DNA from: Clostridium ragsdalei P11
GTDB lineage: Bacteria; Bacillota; Clostridia; Clostridiales; Clostridiaceae
DNA length: 64,000 nucleotides
NCBI RefSeq assembly: GCF_001675165.1
Contig: NZ_LROS01000001.1
Span: 1 to 64,000, forward strand
Direction of reading: 5' to 3'
The position numbers were made by a program, and so were the translations under genes. Within the stretch, counting starts at the first letter, position 1. Each line of letters begins with the position of its first letter. This document shows positions 44,777 through 53,195 of the stretch, in pieces. Under the pieces are notes generated by a model that searched no databases, was not told the origin of the DNA, and worked only from the letters and a program-made list of their open reading frames with translations.

Positions 44777-45727
44777 CTAAATATAATTTTTATTGTATAA
44801 ATGACACGCGACAAAATGTTTATCCCCTATATTTTTTAATTTAGGCTTAGTAACTTTACATTTGTTATTAGTGTATAAACACCTATTCTGAAATACGCAT
44901 CCATTTTTCGCAATATTTTGTTCCTCATTTTCTCTAAACAATATTTTTTTCTTTTGTCTGTTTCTTGGGTTAATATCTAAAGATGCTGCCAATAACGCTT
45001 TTGTGTAGGGATGTTTAATATTCTCTTCAATGCTTGGAAGTATCTCCATAATATTACCCATATACATTACTACAACTCTATCGCATATTTTCTTTACCGC
45101 TGATAAATCATGAGATATAAATAAATAGGTTAAACCAAATTGCTCTTTTAAATCCACTAACAGATTTAGTATTTGATTTCTCATTGTATAATCCACACTA
45201 GCTACAACTTCATCGCAAACTACAAACTCAGGTTTAAGCACAAGTGCACGGGCTATTCCTACCCTTTGTCTTTCTCCTCCACTTAACTGATTTCCATACC
45301 TAGTTAAATAGCTACTGTGTAAACCCACTTTGCTAAGTATATCTATTATTCGCTGCTCCTTGTCCGCTTCACTGTCTTTGCTATAGTTATTTATTGGTTC
45401 CATAATAATTTGCTTAACAGTATAATATGGATTAAATAAGTTGGCACTATTTTGGAATATCATTTGCATATTATTTCTAATAGTACGCATTTTGTTGAAT
45501 CCATATTCAGAAATATTTTCTCCACGGTAAAATACCTGTCCACTTGTATTCTTTTCTAATTGTAATAGCATTTTACCAAAAGTACTTTTGCCACAACCAG
45601 ACTCACCTACAAGTGCCAAGGTTTCTCCTTTTCTTATAGCTAAATCAACATCTTTTACTGCATATACTTTCTTTTTTGCTTTTTCATCATAACATTTACT
45701 CAAAGCAACAGCTTCAATTAAATTCAT
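44777..45727 (-). CDS. nikE: ABC importer ATPase, NikE/OppF type
   Basis: The 316-residue ATPase has Walker A GESGCGKST, signature LSGGERQRVGIARAL and Walker B FVVCDEVVASVD (Glu-Val in place of the usual Glu-Pro). Its C-terminal oligopeptide/nickel extension has four cysteines (CVFQNRCLYTNNKC), as in OppF and NikE, some of which bind an Fe-S cluster. It pairs with the second ATPase encoded 18 bases upstream and with the two permeases. AGGAG precedes the ATG. Confidence 0.87.
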   Translation of the reverse strand: MNLIEAVALSKCYDEKAKKKVYAVKDVDLAIRKGETLALVGESGCGKSTFGKMLLQLEKNTSGQVFYRGENISEYGFNKMRTIRNNMQMIFQNSANLFNPYYTVKQIIMEPINNYSKDSEADKEQRIIDILSKVGLHSSYLTRYGNQLSGGERQRVGIARALVLKPEFVVCDEVVASVDYTMRNQILNLLVDLKEQFGLTYLFISHDLSAVKKICDRVVVMYMGNIMEILPSIEENIKHPYTKALLAASLDINPRNRQKKKILFRENEEQNIAKNGCVFQNRCLYTNNKCKVTKPKLKNIGDKHFVACHLYNKNYI

Positions 45728-45745
45728 TTTTAATTTATCTCCTAT

Positions 45746-46531
45746 TTAAACAGATTCCATAAGCTCTTTTGTATACCTATGCTGAGGTTTTTCAAATATA
45801 TCATATACGTTGCCACTTTCAATAATTTTACCTTTATTCACAACATATACATCATCAGCTGTCTGTGCCACAACACTTAAATCATGAGTAATAAGTATAA
45901 TTGCCATACCGAGATCCTTTAATTTGAGTAATTCCTCCAATATTTCTGCTTGTATAGTTAAATCAAGCGCTGTAGTCGGTTCATCTGCTATCAGTACACT
46001 AGGATTAGATAACATAGCCATAGCAATCATTACCCTTTGGCACATTCCTCCACTTAACTCAAAGGGATAGCTATTTAGTATTTTATTTGTATTTTTTAAA
46101 CCAACCCTTCTAATCATATCCTCACATCTTTTTATTGCATCTTTCTTTTTCACTTTCTGATGAATCAGTATTGCTTCCATTAATTGATTTTTTACTTTTA
46201 ATACTGGATTTAAAGCACTGGTAGGATCTTGAAATATCATTGACATTTCTTTCCCACATACTTTTCTAAGCTGTCTCTTACTCAATTTTCTTATATCTCT
46301 GCCATTTAATATTACCTCGCCAGCTTCTATTTTTCCTGGCTCATCCACTAAATCAAAAATAGATAATGCCATTACTGATTTGCCACTTCCACTCCGTCCA
46401 ACAACAGCAGTAATTTTACCTTTGAATGCGTTGAGGCTTAAGCCATCAACAGCATTAACAACAGCATTGTTTTTACTATCATAAAAGCATGTTTTTAAAT
46501 TTTTTATGGATAGAACTGGTTGATCATCCAT
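45746..46531 (-). CDS. nikD: ABC importer ATPase, NikD/OppD type
   Basis: The 261-residue ATPase has Walker A GRSGSGKS, signature ELSGGMCQRVMIAMAM and Walker B LIADEPTTALD. It lacks most of the C-terminal extension found in OppD, a length typical of NikD. GGGGGTG precedes the ATG. A 117-base gap separates it from nikC; that gap is open in one frame for about 38 codons but has no usable start. Confidence 0.87.
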   Translation of the reverse strand: MDDQPVLSIKNLKTCFYDSKNNAVVNAVDGLSLNAFKGKITAVVGRSGSGKSVMALSIFDLVDEPGKIEAGEVILNGRDIRKLSKRQLRKVCGKEMSMIFQDPTSALNPVLKVKNQLMEAILIHQKVKKKDAIKRCEDMIRRVGLKNTNKILNSYPFELSGGMCQRVMIAMAMLSNPSVLIADEPTTALDLTIQAEILEELLKLKDLGMAIILITHDLSVVAQTADDVYVVNKGKIIESGNVYDIFEKPQHRYTKELMESV

Positions 46532-46648
46532 TTACTCACCCCCTCAATTCTCTTTATTTTACTTTCTTCAGTTGCATCTGTGAAATCATCCTTTAGCTTT
46601 TGAGAACTATATGAAATTACAACTGATTTTGATAATATGTACCCTTCT

Positions 46649-47515
46649 TTAATTTAAACTTGGTCGTAATGCTTCATTCAATCCTTCTCCAAACATATTT
46701 AATCCAAACACAACAGTCATAATTGTCAAACCCGGCCATACCATTAGACTTGGTGCACTGGAAATAAATTGTCTACTATCACTAAGCATAATACCCCAAT
46801 CCGCTGTCGGTGGTTGTGTACCAAGTCCAATAAAAGAAAATCCGGCTATGTGCGTAATAATACTGGCTACTTTTAGAGTGGAAAGTACAATAATTGGGGA
46901 CACTGCATTTAACAGTATATGTTTTACAATTATATTAAACTTTGATGTTCCCGCTGCCTTTGCAGCCATTACAAAATCCATTTCTTTTAATTTAAGTACT
47001 GTTCCTCTAATAATTCTAGCAAAGGGTGCCCACCATAAAAAAACCAAAACAAGCATGATATTTAAAATACCAGGTCCTAGAATTCCAACCACTGCTAAAG
47101 CCACAAGGCTAGATGGAAATGTTAAAACAATATCTGCTAAACGCATAATAAAATTATCTACCCAACCGCCAACGTATCCTGCTAATATTCCTAGCGGAAC
47201 ACCAATAGCTAATATACCTGCCAAAACAATTAATGCATCACCAAAAGATGTTCGTGTGCCATATATTAGTCTTGACAGAGTGCATCTTCCTAACTGATCA
47301 GTTCCAAGTGGAAATGCCAAACTTGGTTTAATCAAACGTCTTTGCAGATTCATATCTATGGGACTGTGTGGAGCAATGTATGGTGCAAATATCCCTATTA
47401 AAGTAAAAAATATTACTATTATACCACCAAGCAATGCTAACTTATCCTTTTTAAAATAATATAAAACGTTCTTAGAATATCTTGTGCCTGCAGCGTTAAT
47501 ATCTATTTCACTCAT
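46649..47515 (-). CDS. nikC: ABC importer permease, NikC/DppC type
   Basis: The 288-residue permease has an N-terminal helix, the family's GTDQLGRCTLSRLIYGTRTS segment and the EAA loop KAAGTSKFNIIVKHILLNAV, ending DWGIMLSDSRQFI and a final helix. It forms a heterodimeric channel with NikB, encoded 16 bases upstream. AAGGAG precedes the ATG. Confidence 0.9.
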   Translation of the reverse strand: MSEIDINAAGTRYSKNVLYYFKKDKLALLGGIIVIFFTLIGIFAPYIAPHSPIDMNLQRRLIKPSLAFPLGTDQLGRCTLSRLIYGTRTSFGDALIVLAGILAIGVPLGILAGYVGGWVDNFIMRLADIVLTFPSSLVALAVVGILGPGILNIMLVLVFLWWAPFARIIRGTVLKLKEMDFVMAAKAAGTSKFNIIVKHILLNAVSPIIVLSTLKVASIITHIAGFSFIGLGTQPPTADWGIMLSDSRQFISSAPSLMVWPGLTIMTVVFGLNMFGEGLNEALRPSLN

Positions 47516-47531
47516 TTAAATCTCCTTCCAA

Positions 47532-48463
47532 TTACTTGAGTTCAATTTTCGGATCAAGATATATGTAACATATATCTACTATTAAATTTAAAACAATAAC
47601 AGATATAGCCACTACCAATATATATCCCTGAATTACAGGAAAATCCTTTGCCTTTATACTTTCAACTGCATATTTTCCAATACCATTCCAAGAAAATATT
47701 GTTTCACAAGCAAAACTGCCTGCAACTAATGAAGCAAAGTTACTTCCAATAAGTGTTATACATGGAAGTATTGCATTTTTTAAGCCATGCTTAATCAGTA
47801 CCATATTATCGCTTAACCCTTTTGCCTTAGCTACTTTCATATAGTCACAGTTTATTATTTCAATAAGACTTGTTCGAAGTAATCTAGTATATACAGCTGC
47901 ATAACCAAGACTTAGAGTAAATGCTGGCAAAAAAATATTTTTAATTTTATTTCCTGCTACTACAGGAACTATTTTAAAATATATTGCAAAAGCATATAGC
48001 ATAATTAATCCTAACCAAAAATTAGGAATCGTGGCTCCAGCGGTAGAAATAATCCTAAAAAATGGTCAATCCATTTATTCTTATACTTAGCGGATATAAT
48101 AGCCATTGGAACAGCTATTAATATAGATAAAGCTGTAGCACAAAGAGCTAAATTTAAAGTAGCTGGAAATCTATACATTATCTCATCTAGAACAGGCTGT
48201 TTGCTTCTATATGACAATCCCAAATTAAGATGACAAACCCTACCAAGCCAACTGAAATATTGAATATACAGCGGCTTATCAAGTTCCAGTTCTTTGTTTA
48301 CTGCTGCAACGGTGTCAGTATTTACTTGTCCTCCTTCATTCATAATTGTAATCTCTGCTGCACTACCTGTTGACAAATTACTTAAGGTAAAGGCTACTAT
48401 GGAAACTACTATAAGCATTGGAATGATTTGTAATATCCGTTTCATAATATATTTAGTCCTCAT
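47532..48463 (-). pseudogene. nikB: ABC importer permease, NikB/DppB type, frameshifted
   Basis: The first part encodes KRILQIIPMLIVVSIVAF and the periplasmic loop to KYKNKWIDHF, then shifts frame and stops. The second frame resumes and carries LIMLYAFAIYFKIVPVVAG, the EAA loop AKAKGLSDNMVLIKHGLKNA and the normal end. Inserting one base in the six-A run at 48057-48062 restores the expected IIST-AGATIPNFWLGL reading. Loss of one A from a run of seven, in the genome or in sequencing, explains the break. The start at 48463 follows AGGAG. Confidence 0.88.
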
Positions 48464-48503
48464 TAATGTATCACTCCTAAATACAATTCGATAATAAATT
48501 TTC

Positions 48504-49253
48504 TTATTTTCCAACAGATATCATAAACATTGGCCTTGATCTATATTTTAATTTTTCATATTCATCCCATACTCGTTCAGTAATATCAGTTTGACAGTAA
48601 ATTTTAGTAAAACCAATATTAATTAAAGTCTCAAAATCCCATTGAGGACGTAAACGACTAGTCATAGGCATAGATCTTCTAAATTCATCTCCATTATCTG
48701 GATGTTTATCGTAATTAGCATTTTCTCCATATTGTTTTATGTATTCACATTTATCTTCTTCAAATCTTACCCTGTATTTTTCATCAAAAAGATGTAAATT
48801 CCAGTTTGCATCAAATATAAGTATTCTTCCATCTGGACGAAGTACACGTTTCCATTCACTATATGCAGCTTCTGCATTTCTTAAAGTCCAAGTTACATTA
48901 CGACTGACAATCAAATCAAAGCTTTCATCTTGAAAAGCTAAATTATGACTATCCATAACATAGAAATTTGGTTTAACTCCTGATTCCTGTGCATTTTTTT
49001 TAGCTTGTATAATCATTTCCTCTGTGCAATCTACTGCAGTAACCTTATGCCCTGCGAGTGATAAAATAATTGCAAAAAAACCAGGCCCTGTACCAACATC
49101 CAATATATTAAGTTTTTCTTTTTTAGGTGCATTCTCCAATATTATTTCTATCCATGCATTTCTTTTAAAACTATTAAGCTCCTTTTGTATATTATTGCTA
49201 TAGTTTTCTGCAGCTTTACTCCAGTTATCTTCAACCATATTCTGTAAATTCAT
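48504..49253 (-). CDS. Class I SAM-dependent methyltransferase
   Basis: The 249-residue protein has the Rossmann SAM motif NILDVGTGPGFFAIILSLAG (about 50-70), VTAVDCTEEMI, the VMDSHNLAFQDESFDLIVSR motif and RVLRPDGRILIFD, as in UbiE-like enzymes. It is the first gene of the operon with the nik-type importer, 40 bases before nikB. Methyltransferases appear near several metal or chelator uptake systems, so it may modify a metallophore or the transported compound; this is inference, and no nicotianamine synthase-like gene is present. GGGGAG precedes the ATG. Confidence 0.85.
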   Translation of the reverse strand: MNLQNMVEDNWSKAAENYSNNIQKELNSFKRNAWIEIILENAPKKEKLNILDVGTGPGFFAIILSLAGHKVTAVDCTEEMIIQAKKNAQESGVKPNFYVMDSHNLAFQDESFDLIVSRNVTWTLRNAEAAYSEWKRVLRPDGRILIFDANWNLHLFDEKYRVRFEEDKCEYIKQYGENANYDKHPDNGDEFRRSMPMTSRLRPQWDFETLINIGFTKIYCQTDITERVWDEYEKLKYRSRPMFMISVGK

Positions 49254-49478
49254 TATATCTCCCCTTTCATAGCATAATAAAAAATATCATATATAGTGTT
49301 TTTTTACTTTTTAGGCATATCTACTATATACAGCAAATTTCATGCCGAATATACTTATTAAGTTTTGAATAGTTAAAATTAAACAAAATAATGTCTTTTC
49401 CTACACATTAATTACCTTAATCATCAAAATTTTTTCAAATAAATCATATGTTATATAATCATTGCAAAATACGAAAAG

Positions 49479-49515
49479 GTTTCAAAACGACACTAAAATT
49501 ATATCATTTTGAAAC
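49479..49515. promoter_or_regulatory. GTTTCAAAA inverted repeat in the nik upstream region
   Basis: GTTTCAAAA and TTTTGAAAC are perfect inverted repeats 19 bases apart, in the middle of the 535-base gap between the divergent methyltransferase and EamA-like genes. They may be an operator for the importer operon. Confidence 0.4.
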
Positions 49516-49619
49516 TTTCTCTCATTTTGGTACTATTGTAATATTAATATCATTGACTCATAACTTGTTTACGATACTTACATAATATGTAATTAGTTTA
49601 AATACACAAATTTTCTATA

Positions 49620-49648
49620 TTGAATTTGTTAACAATTTTTGATATAAT
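49620..49648 (+). promoter_or_regulatory. Promoter of the small transporter gene
   Basis: TTGAAT, 17 bases, TATAAT. The transcript would start near 49655 and have a leader of about 134 bases containing a terminator hairpin. Confidence 0.75.
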
Positions 49649-49716
49649 TCATATGTCGTTTATTAATTAAATGTAATAAATATACTACACAATTTAATGT
49701 ATTAGCGGAAAGATAA

Positions 49717-49746
49717 GCCCGGAAAGTAATCTATTTCCGGGCTTTT
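49717..49746 (+). terminator. Leader terminator (attenuator candidate)
   Basis: GCCCGGAAA and TTTCCGGGC form a perfect 9-bp stem extended by AA/TT and followed by TTTT, located between promoter and gene. It is the most GC-rich hairpin of the area and could be an attenuator or the end of a short RNA. Confidence 0.75.
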
Positions 49747-49788
49747 GTATTTTTAAAAAAATTTATAAGTAAAGGCAAGGTTAAAATT

Positions 49789-50217
49789 ATGTTTATGTAT
49801 GTATTTTCAGTTGTACTTATAATTGCAGCAAATATCTTTTATAACATATGTCAAAAAGCAACACCACAAAAAGCAAACCCATTTATAGCTCTATTCGCCA
49901 CCTATGCAATAGCATCAATAGTAACTTTAATTTTATTTCACTTTTCTAAAACAGATAAAGGATTTTTGGGATCAATTAAAGATTTAAATTGGACTAGCAT
50001 AGTCCTTGCTTTTTGTATAGTAGGACTTGAATTTGGATATATCATGGCCTACAGATCTGGCTGGAGTATAAGTGTATGCCCTCTAGTAGCAAATAGCATT
50101 CTTGCAGTTCTGCTCATTCCCATTGGGATATTCATTTTTAAAGAAAATTTCGAATTAAATAAGCTATTTGGAATAATATTTTGTATTATAGGATTAGTAC
50201 TAATAAATAGAAATTAA
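49789..50217 (+). CDS. Small four-helix EamA/SMR-like transporter
   Basis: The 142-residue protein has four predicted membrane helices and ends FKENFELNKLFGIIFCIIGL, the typical end of EamA half-size transporters. At this size it must act as a dimer, like SMR exporters. It follows a leader with a terminator-like hairpin, so expression may be attenuated. AAGGCAAGG precedes ATG-TTT-ATG; either Met could start. The substrate is unknown. Confidence 0.78.
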   Translation: MFMYVFSVVLIIAANIFYNICQKATPQKANPFIALFATYAIASIVTLILFHFSKTDKGFLGSIKDLNWTSIVLAFCIVGLEFGYIMAYRSGWSISVCPLVANSILAVLLIPIGIFIFKENFELNKLFGIIFCIIGLVLINRN

Positions 50218-50218
50218 A

Positions 50219-50247
50219 ATGACAAATATTGGTGGGCGTGATATAAT
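50219..50247 (+). promoter_or_regulatory. Promoter of the DUF3307 gene
   Basis: ATGACA, 17 bases, TATAAT, beginning at the stop codon of the preceding gene and ending about 70 bases before the DUF3307 start. Confidence 0.6.
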
Positions 50248-50319
50248 TAACCTACTACTTAGTCATTATAGTACTCACTTAGATTATCTATATACTGAGA
50301 TATATGGAGGTTAAAATAA

Positions 50320-51162
50320 GTGGTCTTTTTACAATTAGCTATTCTATCCCACTGCTTAGCAGATTTTATATTTCAAAGTAATGATATTGTACAATTAAGA
50401 AAAAGTTCTAATTTAAAGAAGTGTTTAAAAGGTAACATCATCCATGCCATAATCGTATTTAGCATATTATTTACCTTCCTAATTGTTGGATATAAATTTA
50501 AAACAACATTAGCTTATTCACTTCTAATAGGACTTTTTCATTTTACGATTGACTTAATTAAAAATTTACTTTCCCTAAAGATAAAATCTATCCATGATAG
50601 ACCTATTTGTTATCAAAAAGCCTCTTTTCTTTATATTATTTTAAGTCCCCTTTTCCGATGGATTAATTCCTTAATTTTTATTACAGATCAAATCCTACAT
50701 GTAGCAGTTATCGCTTTTATTTGGGGACAAACTAGCATACAAAGTAGTGAAAACATTATTAACTGTGTCTACCTAAGCAGAACTTCTACTATAGACATTC
50801 TAAGTTATTTAATTATATACCTGTATGTATGTTTTGGTGGAAGATTCTTTATAAATGTTGTTATATCTGAACTTTATCTTCAACCATATAAAAATAAGGC
50901 AATGAATGTTCAAATCATATCCCACTTAGAAAAGACTTCCGACAGTGACTATATAGGAATATTTGAAAGGTTTATTATAATCACCTTAGTTATCAATGGA
51001 GCATATCAGGCAATAGCATTTATATTCACAGCAAAGTCAATAGCAAGGTTCCGTGAATTAGAAGAAAAATACTTTGCTCAATATTACCTAGTAGGTACTC
51101 TATTTAGTACGTCTCTTGGCATCTTAGGTGGAATTTTATTGAAATATATAATCGATAAATAG
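50320..51162 (+). CDS. DUF3307 membrane protein
   Basis: The 280-residue protein starts with the DUF3307 signature LSHCLADFIFQSNDIVQLRKS and GNIIHAIIVFSILF, and has about six predicted membrane helices, with further HFTIDLIKN (His-Asp) in the family pattern. Function is unknown, but DUF3307 genes are regularly found beside SatD-family genes, as here. GTG start at 50320, 8 bases after GGAGG. Confidence 0.85.
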   Translation: MVFLQLAILSHCLADFIFQSNDIVQLRKSSNLKKCLKGNIIHAIIVFSILFTFLIVGYKFKTTLAYSLLIGLFHFTIDLIKNLLSLKIKSIHDRPICYQKASFLYIILSPLFRWINSLIFITDQILHVAVIAFIWGQTSIQSSENIINCVYLSRTSTIDILSYLIIYLYVCFGGRFFINVVISELYLQPYKNKAMNVQIISHLEKTSDSDYIGIFERFIIITLVINGAYQAIAFIFTAKSIARFRELEEKYFAQYYLVGTLFSTSLGILGGILLKYIIDK

Positions 51163-51241
51163 TTGAATATTTTTTCTCACCAATTTTACTTACAAATCAT
51201 AAAATATCACAAAAGATAATTTGTGCAAATATCACTTGAAA

Positions 51242-51300
51242 ACGTGTTTTGATTTTTAACTAAACATTGTATGTGTTTTGATTAAAACCTAAACACGTAT
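51242..51300 (+). promoter_or_regulatory. GTGTTTTGATT repeats before the SatD gene
   Basis: GTGTTTTGATT occurs at 51244 and 51273, and AAACACGT follows at about 51291 in inverted orientation. This is a candidate binding region controlling the short SatD gene. Confidence 0.4.
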
Positions 51301-51374
51301 AATTTTATTTCACAAGATAACTATGTAACAAAAATAATGCAATGTAAGTATGATTGCATTCTAGGAGTGATATA

Positions 51375-51761
51375 TTGAATTATTTAACTATGATTTGTGA
51401 TTTAAGGAAGTCAAGAAAGCTTGTAAATCGAGAAAAAGTTCAATATCAGTTAATTGACCTGTTAAAGGAAACTAATAAAATATTTCAATCAATAATAGTT
51501 GTTCCTTTTATTATTACTATAGGTGATGAATGGGAAGGGTTGTTAAATTATGATTGTAATTACATGAAAATCTTAGATTTTTTTCATAAGGAATTAGAAT
51601 CAGTTGACTTTTATTGTGGTATTGGCATAGGACCTGTTTCTATTAAGAATTTTCAATTAACTGTAAATCAATTAGATGGTCCATCATTTTACCTAGCTAG
51701 AGATGCCCTTATAGATGCCAAGAAGCAAAATCTATCTATTGTAGTAAAAACGTATTTATAA
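51375..51761 (+). CDS. SatD-family protein (short form)
   Basis: The 128-residue protein begins LNYLTMICDLRKSRKL and carries TIGDEWEGLLN and FYCGIGIGPVSIK, then DGPSFYLARDALIDAK: the SatD pattern of an Asp in the first strand, a GDE segment, a Gly-rich strand and a final ARDA helix. The layout recalls nucleotidyl cyclase folds, but no activity is established as far as I know. The TTG at 51375 follows AGGAG. It lacks the C-terminal DNA-binding-like part present in the convergent paralog. Confidence 0.8.
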   Translation: MNYLTMICDLRKSRKLVNREKVQYQLIDLLKETNKIFQSIIVVPFIITIGDEWEGLLNYDCNYMKILDFFHKELESVDFYCGIGIGPVSIKNFQLTVNQLDGPSFYLARDALIDAKKQNLSIVVKTYL

Positions 51762-51773
51762 TCCTATTACTTA

Positions 51774-52550
51774 TTAAATAGAAATCAATAAATTTATTAA
51801 TAGCTTTACCATTTCATGGTTTCGTTGAATAGTAAAATATTCAGCACTATTTAACTTTTGACTTATTCCTCCTATAGTCTCATTTAATTTATCTGCATTT
51901 TTTTCTATTATTTTTCTATAAGATTTATGTTTCATATATTCAATATATATTATCTTTTGCTTCCGTGTCAGCTTACTTTTTAGGATCTCATTATTTTCTA
52001 TAACAACATTTATTATATCATCTAAAGAAATTAATTCATTACAATCTACTGCATCCACTGCAACTTCTTCATTAAAGGGAATGTTCCATTTTGTTTTAAA
52101 AAAATGATTTTGTACTGCTATGTGATTCATTATAGATTTTAAAAAAACCTTATTCGTTTTACTATAAATATATTTTGTCCTTTTTTTAGATGATTGTTTT
52201 GCAATATTTATAGCATCCCGGGCCATTATAAAGCATGACCCATCCATCCTTCGGGTATCTTCATAAATATCTGTCTTTAGTTCACCTATTCCAATTCCTG
52301 AATAAAATTTTACATCATCTTGCCAAAGCAGTCTTTGAAAATCATGAACAATATCATAGCAGTTTTCAGGCTTACTTGTAATAAGCTGCCACTCATCCCC
52401 AAGGGTAAAATTTATTTGAGAAACCAAGCTATCATAGTACTTTTCATATATTAAATCAAAATACCCTTTTAACTTTTGCTGCAGCATCTCACGATTTGGT
52501 ATATTCCTAGAATCAACAATATCCATTGTCACTACACCATACAACTTCAA
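51774..52550 (-). CDS. SatD-family protein with C-terminal helix-turn-helix-like region
   Basis: The 258-residue protein has the same core as its neighbour (GVVTMDIVDSRNIPNRE, FTLGDEWQLITS, FYSGIGIGELKTD, DGSCFIMARDAINIAK) in residues 1-125. A C-terminal half follows with KLTRKQKIIYIEYMKHKSYR and KLNETIGGISQKLNSAEY, which looks like a winged-helix or sigma-4-type domain. The arrangement suggests a ligand- or enzyme-type domain linked to DNA binding. It converges on the short SatD gene with 12 bases between stops. Confidence 0.8.
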   Translation of the reverse strand: MKLYGVVTMDIVDSRNIPNREMLQQKLKGYFDLIYEKYYDSLVSQINFTLGDEWQLITSKPENCYDIVHDFQRLLWQDDVKFYSGIGIGELKTDIYEDTRRMDGSCFIMARDAINIAKQSSKKRTKYIYSKTNKVFLKSIMNHIAVQNHFFKTKWNIPFNEEVAVDAVDCNELISLDDIINVVIENNEILKSKLTRKQKIIYIEYMKHKSYRKIIEKNADKLNETIGGISQKLNSAEYFTIQRNHEMVKLLINLLISI

Positions 52551-52642
52551 CTTAGTTTTCTCCCTTCAACCTAAAAACAATTTTAACCATATTATACCAC
52601 ATAAATTCTCCAAATAGTAGAAAATAAAAAAACTATATAGAG

Positions 52643-52886
52643 TTTCTAAACGAAAAATCAACTTATACTCCGGATATCTTTTACAACCTTCAGCTCGATT
52701 AAATATTTTGATAAGGCTAAGGAAAAATTTTAAAAAATACTGAGAACTTTTGAAAACTCGTACCTCAAACAATTCAAAAGTTCTAGATTTTTAAAAAATT
52801 TTTTCTAAGCCTTATATGCAAAACATTTAAAAGAGCTTCATTATTGTATAAATATGCCTGCGTATAAGTTGATTTTTTAGTTAGAA
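52643..52886. repeat. Foldback element B with apical loop TGAGGTACGAG
   Basis: The ends TTTCTAAACGAAAAATCAAC and its inverted copy bracket a 44-bp near-perfect stem (ATAAGGCTTAG...GAACTTTTGAA on the minus strand) whose loop reads TTGAGGTACGAG on the minus strand (52757-52767 on the plus strand as CTCGTACCTCA). The outer parts match the hairpin-less element at 19931. Confidence 0.75.
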
Positions 52887-52935
52887 TATTCATATATAGA
52901 TCGCAAATTTTAATTGTGAAGTCGCCTATCTATAC

Positions 52936-53190
52936 GAGGATTTCTGCTTAAAATTTGAACTTATGCATAGAATATACTAACAAAATTGAAATCACATTTA
53001 AAAACTTTCTCATAAGTCTTAGTGAAGTATTTTAGAAAATCTTAGAAGCTTATATATGTCTGAGGCACGAGTTTATATAAGCTTCTTTAGATTTTCAAAA
53101 TACTGAACTTTAGACTTATTAAAAGTTTTTAGTGTGATGAAATTTGTCAGTATATGGCTGGCATAATTCAACTTTCAAACTAGAAACTCT
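52936..53190. repeat. Foldback element C with apical loop TGAGGCACGAG
   Basis: A second 255-base inverted repeat adjoins element B. The arms include AGGATTTCTGCTTAAAATTT with its counterpart at the right end, AACAAAATTGAAATCACA and ATAAGTCTTAGTGAAGTA. The tip is AAGCTTATATA-TGTCTGAGGCACGAGTT-TATATAAGCTT (loop 53061-53071). With element B it fills the 645-base gap before pdp. Confidence 0.75.
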
Positions 53191-53195
53191 ATTAT

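Noticed and set aside
46532-46648. Open frame of about 38 codons in the nikC-nikD gap reading YILSKSVVISYSSQKLKDD
   Set aside because: No ATG/GTG/TTG start with a ribosome site, no recognised family, and it ends in another frame from nikD; kept only as a remark.
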